DNA of 64,000 bases from Ciona intestinalis. Its lineage: Eukaryota; Chordata; Ascidiacea; Phlebobranchia; Cionidae. The position numbers were made by a program, and so were the translations under genes. Of the stretch, positions 1 through 8,964 are shown in pieces (position 1 is the stretch's first letter; the number at the start of each line of letters is the position of its first letter). The stretch covers positions 3,649,027 to 3,713,026 of the forward strand of contig NC_020167.2 of NCBI RefSeq assembly GCF_000224145.3, read 5' to 3'. The notes under the pieces are model-generated. The model had not been told where the DNA came from, did not search any database, and worked only from the letters and a program-made list of their open reading frames with translations.

Positions 1-112
1 GAATTATAAAATCGTATACTTACGAATCCTGTAGAACGTTCCTAATAGTTTAAAACACGATTAGAATATTTGGATATTATGTGCTAAAGGTGTCCCGTCT
101 TCCCCCGCCCTA
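1..112. mobile_element. AGTAGGG-type MITE, partial copy at window edge
   Basis: This is the end half of the window's dominant MITE family: the internal AAACACGAT and TTGGATATTATGTGCTAAAG blocks lead to the end TGTCCCGTCTTCCCCC. The other half lies outside the window. It is the first element of a unit that repeats from about position 766. Confidence 0.8.
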
Positions 113-507
113 CCTTCTGTTACGTCATACTATTTATTATAACATATACTTTTAATACATAATACAATACAGTTATATTATTGCACTACTTTATAAACAG
201 TAACTATATGTTACAAATTGTGTGCCTAGCGTTTATTACTTTATTGTCAAATATTCTTTACTACATTATGTTTCAAGAATCGCGATGATCTGTATCACGT
301 CACACGCAGTATCCAGGTTCCCATTAAGTTTCTCCTAGACGTTTTTTTTTTGAATCGTGTATGTTGAATAATATGCGTCTCACACTTAGTGTGTGTCATA
401 AATTAGTGTTATTGGTTCTTTTAATGCGCCAACTCTAAAACGTGAAGAGGCTTGTTAAAGAGGCGCGCATCTCGGTAATCGGATTTTGGTCTCTTTTTGT
501 ATGCGTC
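113..507. repeat. Spacer of tRNA repeat unit, copy 1
   Basis: AT-rich spacer with no open frame of note. About the first 170 bases recur at 882-1023 (GTCATACTA, ATTGCACTACTT, AACTATATGTTACAA blocks), and a looser relative lies at 19140-19410 in the first intron of another gene. This is therefore a dispersed element as well as part of a local tandem unit. Confidence 0.6.
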
Positions 508-579
508 TCCTACATGGTCTAGTGGTTAGGATTCCTGGCTTTCACCCAGGCGGCCCGGGTTCGATTCCCGGTGTAGGAA
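508..579 (+). tRNA. tRNA-Glu (anticodon TTC)
   Basis: A 72-nt cloverleaf. The acceptor stem pairs TCCTACA (508-514) with TGTAGGA (572-578). The anticodon stem CCTGG/CCAGG encloses CTTTCAC, placing anticodon TTC at 541-543. The A box TGGTCTAGTGG and B box GGTTCGATTCC are intact, and no CCA is encoded. There is no intron. The sequence closely matches animal tRNA-Glu and looks functional. Confidence 0.97.
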
Positions 580-586
580 CATGTTA

Positions 587-657
587 GCATTGGTGGTTCA
601 GTGGTAGAATCCTCGCCTGCCACGCGGGGGGCCCGGGTTCGATTCCCGGCCAATGCA
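587..657 (+). tRNA. tRNA-Gly (anticodon GCC)
   Basis: A 71-nt cloverleaf starting 7 nt after the tRNA-Glu gene on the same strand. The acceptor stem pairs GCATTGG (587-593) with CCAATGC (650-656). The anticodon stem CTCGC/GCGGG encloses CTGCCAC, giving anticodon GCC at 619-621. The B box is GGTTCGATTCC. The short spacing to its neighbour suggests a cluster carried by one repeat unit. Confidence 0.97.
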
Positions 658-702
658 AATTTTCTCACATTTTGTTTGAAGTTAGATAACAAATTTGATT
701 GC

Positions 703-881
703 AAAATCGGACACCCTTTTATTCGATGTCCTCGTTCCATTTGGAAGTAAACAAAGAACACCCGAGAAATTATAGAATAGTATATTTACGACTCCTGTAG
801 AACGTTTTTAATTGTTTAAAACGTGATCAGAATATTTGGATATTATGTGCTAAAGGTGTCCCGTCTTCCCCCAACCTACCT
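703..881. mobile_element. AGTAGGG-type MITE
   Basis: Near-complete diverged copy: GGACACCCTTTTATTC start, central GAAGTAAACAAAGAACA and AATTGTTTAAAACGTGATC blocks, end GGTGTCCCGTCTTCCCCC. Its second half aligns with 1-112 at an offset of about 765 bases, defining the repeat unit that carries the tRNA pair. Confidence 0.85.
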
Positions 882-1023
882 TATATTATGTCATACTATA
901 CCATATATACTGTTAATGTTTACTACAATACAGTTATTGCACTACTTAATAAATAGTAATTATATGTTACAAGTTTTGTGTTTATTACTTTATTATAAAT
1001 TATTCTTTATCACACTATGTTTC
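882..1023. repeat. Spacer of tRNA repeat unit, copy 2 (cut by gap)
   Basis: Repeats the spacer at 113-285 with moderate divergence (ATTGCACTACTTAATAAATA, GTTTATTACTTTATTATAAA) and runs straight into the first assembly gap. Confidence 0.7.
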
Positions 1024-1523
1024 NNNNNNNNNNNNNNNNNNNNNNNNNNNNNNNNNNNNNNNNNNNNNNNNNNNNNNNNNNNNNNNNNNNNNNNNNNNNN
1101 NNNNNNNNNNNNNNNNNNNNNNNNNNNNNNNNNNNNNNNNNNNNNNNNNNNNNNNNNNNNNNNNNNNNNNNNNNNNNNNNNNNNNNNNNNNNNNNNNNNN
1201 NNNNNNNNNNNNNNNNNNNNNNNNNNNNNNNNNNNNNNNNNNNNNNNNNNNNNNNNNNNNNNNNNNNNNNNNNNNNNNNNNNNNNNNNNNNNNNNNNNNN
1301 NNNNNNNNNNNNNNNNNNNNNNNNNNNNNNNNNNNNNNNNNNNNNNNNNNNNNNNNNNNNNNNNNNNNNNNNNNNNNNNNNNNNNNNNNNNNNNNNNNNN
1401 NNNNNNNNNNNNNNNNNNNNNNNNNNNNNNNNNNNNNNNNNNNNNNNNNNNNNNNNNNNNNNNNNNNNNNNNNNNNNNNNNNNNNNNNNNNNNNNNNNNN
1501 NNNNNNNNNNNNNNNNNNNNNNN
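1024..1523. other. Assembly gap, 500 N
   Basis: Exactly 500 undetermined bases. It follows the start of a second copy of a repeat unit, so further tRNA units may be hidden or collapsed here. The true length is unknown. Confidence 0.99.
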
Positions 1524-1979
1524 AGGAGAGACACGATACACTGTCTCTCTTTCGCGGGTCGTTCCCGTTTACTATTGTAGTCAATGGAGTCGATGACGTT
1601 TTGTGTAGTTTTTCTTCGTTTTTTGACTTAATTTAAAGTTATTGTGTAAAAAAACTATTTCCTAATACATATATATTTCTAAAAAAACGTTTGTTTGAAA
1701 TTTTTAATTAATTTTTTTAAATAATTAAATTTCCTAAACAAGTGGTAAACTGTAAGCGTTAACGTACCAAATAACTAAACTAGCCTAACAAACTTGAATA
1801 GTTGGTGTAGTTTTTAAAAGAAACAGCTAAAACCGTCCAAAAATACTATGCGCCTATCTTTTACAATGGAGACGAAGGGAAATGGGGACGGAGTTGGCGG
1901 TCACGTGAATAGAAAAAAGAATATATCACGGTTTTGGAAAGTTGCGCGTTCTACTCTTTTTTATTTCTGTGGTTTTAGT
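1524..1979. other. Non-coding, transposon-like flank
   Basis: No credible gene. Short segments recur inside the foldback transposon to the right: TTTACTATTGTAGTCAATGG resembles 5295-5321, and GCGCGTTCTACTCTTTTTTA (from 1944) recurs at 5211. It may be a remnant of a related element into which the LINE inserted. Confidence 0.4.
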
Positions 1980-2019
1980 ATCTATCTATTCTTTGAAAAA
2001 AAAATCTATCTATTCTTTG
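1980..2019. repeat. Duplicated target sequence around an A9 run
   Basis: The 16-mer ATCTATCTATTCTTTG occurs at 1980-1995 and again at 2004-2019, separated only by A residues. The second copy begins the target duplication of the adjoining LINE. The whole looks like the footprint of a retroposition event that left just a poly(A) tract. Confidence 0.6.
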
Positions 2020-3278
2020 CCAGATATTAAAATATTCTTGGTCGACGCAATTCGGCGCACTGAAGTTATCGGCATGTTAACAAACACACAGACAGAAGGC
2101 ATAATATCGCTGATCCCAAAAGACGGTAAAGATCCGCAGTTTGCTACCAATTATCGACCGATCACGCTTCTAAACGTCGATTATAAAATACTTTCCAAAA
2201 TTATCAACTTAAGAATAAAATCTACTTTACCCGAGTTAATACACCCCCGGACCAAAATGGTTTTATTAAGGGTCGGATTCATCGGTGATAATATTAGATT
2301 GCTATTTGATGTAATTGACTGTTGTGACTTAGAAGACGTACCAGGCACAGTTATCAGCCTAGACTTTTATAAGGCCTTTGACACACTGAACTTTAATTTT
2401 GTCCACGAAATGATAAAAAACTGGGGGTTTGGGAAATACATACAAAAATGGATTAGTATATTTTACAGAAAGCCCCGATGTGTAATAACAAATAACGGTC
2501 ATGTGTCTCGCCTCTTCGAAATAGGCAGAGGTTGCAGGCAGGGAGATCCGATATCTCCATCAATTCGTTCTCGCCATCGAGACGTTAGCCGCGGAAATTC
2601 GCCTAGCTGACTTTAAGGGCGTCAAACTTATGATACGGAAATAAGNNNNNNNNNNNNNNNNNNNNNNNNNNNNNNNNNNNNNNNNNNNNNNNNNNCAATG
2701 ATTGGGAACATAGACGACTGGGAGAAAGTTTACAAGAACCATTATTTTTGCACGTTGGAAACAAAATTAAGATCTTTTCAAATAAGATTACAAAACCACG
2801 CTATTGTAACAAATGAAACACTTTTCAAATGGGGATTTAAAGACACTGACCGATGCGTTTCATGCAAAACAGAAATAGAAACTTTATTAAACGCGTTTTA
2901 TTATTGCCCGAAAGTTAAGCAATTCTGGTATAAGGTTGACAACTGGATTTGTGCAAGTATCTGGAGGCCCTTTAGTTTTCACTTAAGGCACCTTTTATTT
3001 GGTACTACTGACATTCTTGTGAATTGTTTATTATTGTGTGCACGTTTCTGTATATACCGATCTAGAATCCAAGCGAAACCACCTGATTTTAATATATTTA
3101 AATATGACGCAGAAAATGCTCAAATAACGGAATTTTATATTGCTAAAGCATGTGGGCGAACGTCCACACACTTCTTTAAGTGGGGTGCAACCACCTGAAC
3201 TGTGTACTTGTACATTGCTTCCGCATAGTTGCCATTGTTTGTATTATTTTATTCCAATAAAAAAAAAATAAAAAAAAT
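2020..3278 (+). mobile_element. LINE (L1/Tx1-like), 5'-truncated, defective ORF2
   Basis: Frame 1942-2610 carries reverse-transcriptase blocks: a RPITLLN-like finger motif, motif A with LDFYKAFDT and motif B GCRQGDPISP. From about 2560 the family-like continuation (LAIETLAAEIRLADFKG) is in another frame, so at least one frameshift is present. The catalytic YADD region falls at or near the 50-N gap (2646-2695). Frame 2698-3198 is the ORF2 C-terminus, with TKLRSFQIRL and a CVSC-x12-C knuckle whose usual His is missing. The 3' end is an A-rich tail (3257-3278). The 13-mer ATCTATCTATTCT at 2004-2016 and 3279-3291 is the target duplication. The element is dead and 5'-truncated. The clade is assigned from the look of the ORF2 tail only. 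Confidence 0.88.
2646..2695. other. Assembly gap, 50 N
   Basis: Fifty undetermined bases inside the LINE reverse-transcriptase region. It probably hides a repeat-assembly break. Confidence 0.99.
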
Positions 3279-3373
3279 ATCTATCTATTCTCTTTTTCGC
3301 ATTCATTAAACTCACAGAAACAAGAGATCACAGATCTAATGAATAAGCACGTTTTAAACTAATTAGCGTAATA

Positions 3374-3567
3374 TAGTAGAGTCGGGGAAGATGGGACACC
3401 TTTAACACATAATATCCAAATAGCCTGATCGTGTTTTAAACAATTAACAACGGTCTGTGGAAGTCGTGAAGATACGGTTTTATAATTCATTAAATGTTCT
3501 TTGTTTACTACCAAATGAAAAGAGAAAACGAAATGACAAGGTGTCCTATCTTCCCCCACCCTACTAT
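3374..3567. mobile_element. AGTAGGG-type MITE in left arm
   Basis: Complete copy from AGTAGAGTCGGGGAAGATGG to TCTTCCCCCACCCTACT, flanked by TA. It mirrors the copy at 6113-6305 within the foldback transposon. Confidence 0.9.
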
Positions 3568-4244
3568 ATTAATTATTCCTTTTACTACAACGGTCGACTG
3601 GGCTTGATCAAAAACAAATCTGAAGTAACCAACAAAATGGGTTCCAGTCGCCATTGGTGACTGTGGAGCAGTAGGCAGAATGTATTTATACATGTATTAT
3701 AACTAATGAAACTTATGACGTATGACAATTGAGTGATTGGTAAAGAATATGTGTAAATACGCTTTGCACAACTCCTGTACCATGTGTTTATTGTAAACTT
3801 ACACTAGTTAACGTTGTCGTCGCTTAAAAACGTTTGTTTTCATGAATTTTGACAAACCGTAATCACGCAGTAATTAGGTAATGTTAGAAGTTAATATTAA
3901 TCATATAATGTTGAATTAATTACGATTAATGATAATAGGGTATGGGAGTATAGTGCATTTAATGTGTCCCCACTTAAATGGTAATAGTTTGATACAGTCG
4001 TGAATCGTTGTGAGGATTTCTTATCTCATTAACACGTGCCGTCGTTCCCTCCCAAACAGTATTCTGCTATGTAAAGTGCATGAGGAAAGTAATCAATCAA
4101 GAGAATAATTTCAATCAAGAGAATAAAGAAAAATGCTAGAATTAAGAATTGAGATAAGTGCGGAAAAAAGTCACAAAAAAAAACAACAACAACAAGAACA
4201 ACTGTTCGACGAAAAAGGATCTATATGACCACTAACGTGCTCAA

Positions 4245-4706
4245 TAAATCCCCTCAAATGAAAAATGTAGCATTTTTAAAGCAAAGTGTTTTAATAAAGA
4301 GTTGAAAGCTTCTACACCACTTGTTTGCTGAGCTAGTGACATATTTTCACTGACTTCATAAAGTGCTTTATATGCATTACCTCTTCTAGTCACTGTAGGT
4401 ATATCAGACTCAAACAGCATCTCAGTAGTAGATTCAAACTTCTTCCAATATTGGTCGGGTTTAAAATGTTTACCACATATACCAATGTTCTTGAAAGATT
4501 GCTCAAAATCCGCCCCTGTACAGTTGCACAGACTTCACCAACTGCTTTGATATTGGGCTTTTCGGAAATTTAAGTATTTTCACATTATCATTGTAGCTAT
4601 TCAAACACCCTTCAGCGCAACGGTTCGGCATCTTCAAAATAAGGCGCTTCTCACATGTAAACAAAGTCTTTTCTTGGTCCTCGTATCTAAACACAGTCTT
4701 TCCCAC
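4245..4706 (-). pseudogene. THAP-domain transposase remnant
   Basis: Read on the minus strand, 4706-4503 encodes a start followed by MPNRCAEGCLNSYNDN, the C-x4-C half of a THAP zinc finger, then FPKSPISKQLVKSVQLYR. One extra base near 4510 breaks the frame. The next frame continues DFEQSFKNIGICGKHF, the C-x2-H half, and runs to VEAFNSLLKHFALKMLHFSF before a stop near 4245. The tail resembles C-terminal motifs of THAP-bearing transposases, yet it follows the zinc finger after only about 60 residues, so most of the catalytic domain appears deleted. In the family, the THAP finger binds transposon ends. This copy could not encode an active enzyme. Confidence 0.75.
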
Positions 4707-6112
4707 TCGCGTTTGACCCTCGATGACGTCACACTTCGCTATAGTGAAAATCTCTTACGATTTTTCGACACAGCTACTTGTTTTGCAATTATTTAGTTAA
4801 TTAGGCTAATAAATTAACTAAATAAATTGTATTTGTGTTTCATATACTTATACTTTTAATTTTAGGCAAAGTTATTTGACCGTGTCATATCCACCTTAAG
4901 TATAAACTGTACTAAAATTGCCACGTAATGAACAAAGAGGTTGTAAGAAAAAAAAGCAATGGCGTAACTAAACGAAAGAACTGTAACATAAATCAATTTG
5001 ATATATATACTTTTGGGTGAAATCAAAGTTAGGGTGAAATAACGGCACGCCAATAACAAAATTTATTTAAAAACTCTAATTAAAAACGTTCAAACAAACG
5101 ATTAGTTGGAAATATATATGACCCGCGAAAGAGAGAGAGTGCATCACCTCTCTTCTTTGCCAACATTGTAAATTCGCGTTCTATTCTTTTTTTTATTTCT
5201 GTGGCAGTTGCGCGTTCTACTCTTTTTTATTTCTGTGGGTAAAAGAAAGAGCTGACACACTCTCTTTTAACGGTCACGTGACCGCAAGTCGATCGTTTAC
5301 TACTGTATTGTAGTCAATGGGATTTAGTGTATTTTTGAACACGTTAGTGGTCATATAGATCCTTTTTCGTCGAACAGTTGTTCTTGGCTTTGTTGTTGTT
5401 GTTGATGTTGTTGCTGATAGGGCGATTATTTTCCGCACTTATCCTAATTCTTAATTCCAGCATTTTTCTTTAATCTCTTGATTGAAATCAAATCGTAATA
5501 TATATTTATAATTTTTAGACTGAATTTTTAGATTTAAAACCGCACGATGAGCGATTAATTAACGATTACTTTCCTCATGCACTTTACATAGCGGAAACAC
5601 TGTCTGCAGTTTGGCGGGGAACGACGGCACGTATTATATAAGATAAGAAATCCACACAACGATTCACGACTGAATCAAACTATTAGCATTTAAGTGGGGA
5701 CGCATTAAATGCACTACTCTTATACCGTATTATCATTAATCGTAATTGAAACATTACTTTTAATTCAACATCATATGATTAATATTAACTTCTAACATTA
5801 CCTAATTACTGCGTGATTACGGTTTGTTAAAATTTATGAAAACAAACGTTTTTAAGCGACGACAACGTTAACTAGTGTCAGTTTACAATAAACACATGGT
5901 ACAGGAGTTGTACAAAGCGTATTTACACATATTCTTTACCAATCACTCAATCCTCATACGTCATAAGTTTCATTAGTTATAATACATGTATAAATACATT
6001 CTGCCTACTGCTCCACAGTCACCGATGGCGACTAGAACCCGTTTTGTTGGTTACTTCAGATTTGTTTTTGATCGAGCCCAGTCGACCGTTGCAGTAAAAG
6101 GATTGACTAATA

Positions 6113-6305
6113 TAGCAGGGTGGGGGTAGATGGGACACCTTTTCATTTTAATTTCTCTTTTCATTTGGTAGTAAACAAAGAACATTTAATGAATTATAAA
6201 ACCGTATCTTCACGACTTCCACAGACCGTTGTTAATTGTTTAAAACAAGATCAGGCTATTTGGATAATATGTGTTACAGGTGTCCTATCTTCCCCGACTC
6301 TACTA
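6113..6305. mobile_element. AGTAGGG-type MITE in right arm
   Basis: Complete copy, inverted relative to the one at 3374-3567 and very similar to it, as expected if the two arms are copies of each other. Confidence 0.9.
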
Positions 6306-6471
6306 TCTTATGCTAATTAGTTTAAAACGTGTTCATTCATTAGATCTGTGATCTCTTGTATTCAGTTTTCTTCGTTTTTTTTACTCAATTTTAACTATAG
6401 TTCAATCGTTCACACCCGCGACTCGCAAACTATAACATTTTATCGGCTTTACTATGATTTAACGGGCATTT

Positions 6472-6999
6472 AAAGGGCCTAAACACACCCCACGTCACTT
6501 TTATTTTTTATGGTAAATTCATAAAGCGACCGTTTTATTGATTCCAAAAATACTTTGCTTATTAAAATTGGTCCACTATAGGCGGAGATATTCGTCCTCA
6601 AACAGTGATCTCTAGCGCTATCTTTTTTTACTACGAGCTCCGTGATTGTGACGTAGGAACGTACCAGTCACGTGACTGATTCATTCGTAAAAGCGAAATC
6701 TGCGTTTTTTTTGTGCTTCTTTGCGTTTTTTTTGTTCTCTCGTTTTTCGCTGAAAACACTGCCTCTCGCCTTTCTGAATGAGAGCGGCCACGCTTCAACA
6801 ATTTTGTCACGTGGGTAGTACACTTCTCAATTTTTTTCGCCACGCAACTTTCAAATCAGTTTTTTGAATTTCACGGTGTTTGAGCTGGAATATCTTTGGT
6901 TATACAGAACCGATTAAAACAAGTGAGGTGTCGTTGGAATTAGAAAAACACACTCTATCGATTAAAGCGAAGTACATTTGGGGTGTGTTTAGGCCCTTT
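6472..6999. mobile_element. MITE with GGGCCTAAACACACCCCA ends
   Basis: Perfect terminal inverted repeats: GGGCCTAAACACACCCCA starts at 6475 and its complement ends at 6996, with AAA/TTT extending the match to 6472 and 6999. The interior has no transposase frame and contains T-rich runs and CACGTG motifs. I cannot see a clean target duplication. It is a different family from the abundant AGTAGGG MITE. Confidence 0.85.
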
Positions 7000-7050
7000 C
7001 AAGTTGCGTTGATACATCCGCCATGGTAAACAAGCTTTTGTTTTTACAGA

Positions 7051-7107
7051 ATGCTGCTTCAATCATGGATCTTCGGACACTCCTGTACACAGCCAACAGT
7101 GTGTTGG
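7051..7107 (+). other. Possible 5' exon, gene unknown
   Basis: TTTTTACAG precedes AATGCTGC, and the stretch ends GTTGGAG followed by gtaaag, so it has good acceptor and donor signals. The frame from the ATG at 7064 gives MDLRTLLYTANSVLE. An acceptor this close to an ATG could be a spliced-leader site. I found no partner exon with matching phase, so it may be chance or an unrecognised upstream exon of the GGT7-like gene. Confidence 0.25.
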
Positions 7108-7174
7108 AGGTAAAGCTTTGTAAACCATTTATACTGCTGGGTGATTTAAAATAAATATGGAACAGCCATCGGGG

Positions 7175-7310
7175 AGAAATAGCCGGGGAGTGGCCACGTA
7201 GGGAATAGCCAAGGACGGGAGGGGGATATCCGGGGGCGTAAATGGGGGTTAAAATGGTCACGGGTTGGTAGGGTGAAGTAGCCGATGGGAAAACGCCCGG
7301 GGGGAATTAG
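7175..7310. repeat. G-rich degenerate minisatellite
   Basis: Irregular repeats of short blocks such as AATAGCC, GGGGAGTGGCC and GGGGGCGTAAATGGGGG. It is strongly G-skewed on the plus strand, unlike the surrounding AT-rich DNA, and has several G4 or longer runs that could fold into quadruplexes. Confidence 0.6.
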
Positions 7311-7319
7311 CCTATAGAT

Positions 7320-7496
7320 TCTTTACAGAACCACAAATAACAACCCCGAAAGCGGGCACGGGGTGTATAAATTTAGAACACTTGCGTTATAACGACTGCC
7401 GTTCCTCCGACGGCGCGAGAATAATATCTTTCATTCATTCATTCATTCATTCATTCATTCATTCATTCATTCATTCATTCATTCATTCATTCATTA
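7320..7496 (+). repeat. SINE-like segment ending in (TTCA)n microsatellite
   Basis: GGCACGGGGTGTATAAAT and CGTTATAACGACTGCCGTT resemble the repeats at 22988-23120 and 33912-34034. The tail is a (TTCA)n run at about 7430-7495, some 16 units. The other copies end in shorter CATT runs, so the microsatellite probably grew from the SINE tail. Confidence 0.65.
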
Positions 7497-7499
7497 ATC

Positions 7500-8050
7500 C
7501 TTTCCGACTTTTTTCTAATCTTAGATGCATTGGGTAGGAATAATGGAAAAGAGTTTTCTACAAAGGATTTCAATAGTAAAAATAATTGCACTCAATCAAG
7601 AAAGGCGGGGTGGTGGTTTGGTTAATGTACGAGTGCCAACTTAAACGGGAACTACAAACCGTGTACAATTGGTACGCAATATGCCTACTGGAAAGAACCG
7701 AAAAGTGCAAGTCCTCGGGAAGGCTTAAGATTCATCGAAATGAAAATACGACAGGCAAACTGAGCATTCGTTCAGAAATAAGCATTACCTGTTTATCTTG
7801 AACCACATAACGATAATTTTTTCACACTTAAAAAAACTGCACACCCAGCAGTGGTCACTGTTGGATTTCCGGAAAACATTGGTCACTAATGGGCTCATAA
7901 AGCACATATACGGGGTTGATGCAGTTACTGACAAATAAGGTGTTTTGACCAGAAATACCGATTTCCAAAATTGCAACACCAGTTTTAGTTATGATATACC
8001 GGACAATTCTATGTAAATAAGGCGCCGGATTGTCGTTTCTGTTTTTTTTT
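7500..8050. other. No gene recognised
   Basis: An open frame of 71 codons starts at 7586, but it has no family resemblance, no splice context and no neighbouring exon. Otherwise I see nothing here. Confidence 0.4.
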
Positions 8051-8051
8051 A

Positions 8052-8198
8052 CTAGAGTGGGGGAAGACGGGACACCTGTTCAAATCAAAGAAGTATAAAA
8101 CCGTATCCTCACGACTCACGTATACTGTTGTTTAAAATACGATCACGATACTTGGATGCCAGCTGCTAAAAGTGTCCCATCTTCTCCCACCCTACTAT
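8052..8198. mobile_element. AGTAGGG-type MITE, internally deleted
   Basis: Both ends are present (AGAGTGGGGGAAGACGGGAC and TCCCATCTTCTCCCACC) but only about 145 bases lie between them. Part of the central block is missing. Confidence 0.85.
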
Positions 8199-8804
8199 GC
8201 ATGTTAACTGTTCTCCCTTTTACCAACTTTTATTTGCATGTTATTTGCAGTAGCGTTGCAAGGAATGCGCAATGCCCCTCGGTCCAAATTTAACGGTCGA
8301 AGCCAAAATATCACAACACACTTTATACCGCCAGTCACATAAAATATGAAGGTATTTTATCCTGTCCTTATTTTCCAGAAAATTAACTTTTTACCTGTGT
8401 TTTTTATTGTTTAATAAACTAGTACACCAAACAAATATGGTCTTCCTATTTGAACGAAATTTCCCTTATTGCTTAATTCTTTCCTGTTTGTGTGTCTCAA
8501 TCATTTTAAATTGAAGCATACCTATTTATTAAAGCTACACTCTCTTGATATTAGCTTCTTCTCAAAATGAACTATTTTTTACATCAATTGTGTTCAACAT
8601 TAGTGATGAAGTTAATAGTAAACTGCGACTTTGTTAATTTGCTTTTTTGTTTTACTAACAAACAATACAAATCCAATTTATATGCTGGTTTGAATTGCAG
8701 TTTTTACTTAAAGTTAAAGGGACATACCAACGAAAAATAAAAGCAGTAAATTAATAGAGATGCTCAAAAGTGTGACCAAAGTTTCAAAAAACGATTTTAT
8801 CAAG
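8199..8804. other. No gene recognised
   Basis: AT-rich spacer upstream of the GGT7-like gene, with no coding signal, RNA gene or clear repeat. Confidence 0.4.
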
Positions 8805-8945
8805 CCCAACAAGAATAACTGTCTGACGAAAAAGCGTATATATCCAATGTAAACTCGTTATTACGAGTGGTCTCCCATCTGTTACGAGACCAACGGAAAC
8901 GACTAGGGATAGACCACTACGTGCCCAACAACGTATTTACTTTGA
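8805..8945. repeat. Fragment related to THAP-transposon arm
   Basis: AACAAGAATAACTGTCTGAC and GAAAAAGCGTATATA match the inner edge of the foldback transposon arm near 4190-4235 with substitutions. The hairpin-capable pair TGGTCTC/GAGACCA (8867-8893) follows. A TGACGTCA half-palindrome lies at its right edge. The fragment covers the proximal 5' flank of the GGT7-like gene. Confidence 0.5.
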
Positions 8946-8964
8946 CGTCATATGGTGTACGGAA

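Larger units (their letters stand above)
3320..6359 (-). mobile_element. Foldback DNA transposon, THAP family (Kolobok- or P-like)
   Basis: Two inverted arms, about 3320-4240 and 5340-6359, are near reverse complements over roughly 0.9 kb. Both tips read ACAAGAGATCACAGATCTAA inward. Each arm carries an AGTAGGG MITE at the mirrored site, so that MITE was in the arm before it was copied to the other side. The roughly 1.1-kb centre holds a broken minus-strand THAP-domain gene (4245-4706). The arms match closely, which suggests recent gene conversion or recent mobility. Shorter relatives with the same tips lie at 18333-18686 and 22140-22212. No clear target duplication is seen. The superfamily is inferred from the THAP domain and the tail motif only. 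Confidence 0.85.

Noticed and set aside
823-1596. Long open frames spanning the first gap
   Set aside because: They consist almost wholly of undetermined bases; the flanks are MITE and spacer sequence.
6631-6843. 70-codon minus-strand frame rich in Lys, Arg and Thr
   Set aside because: It lies inside a MITE, in T-rich low-complexity sequence, without family resemblance.
7430-7496. Regular short repeats that might suggest an array of spacers
   Set aside because: It is a plain (TTCA)n microsatellite; there are no spacers.
7586-7801. 71-codon plus-strand frame
   Set aside because: No recognisable motif or gene context.
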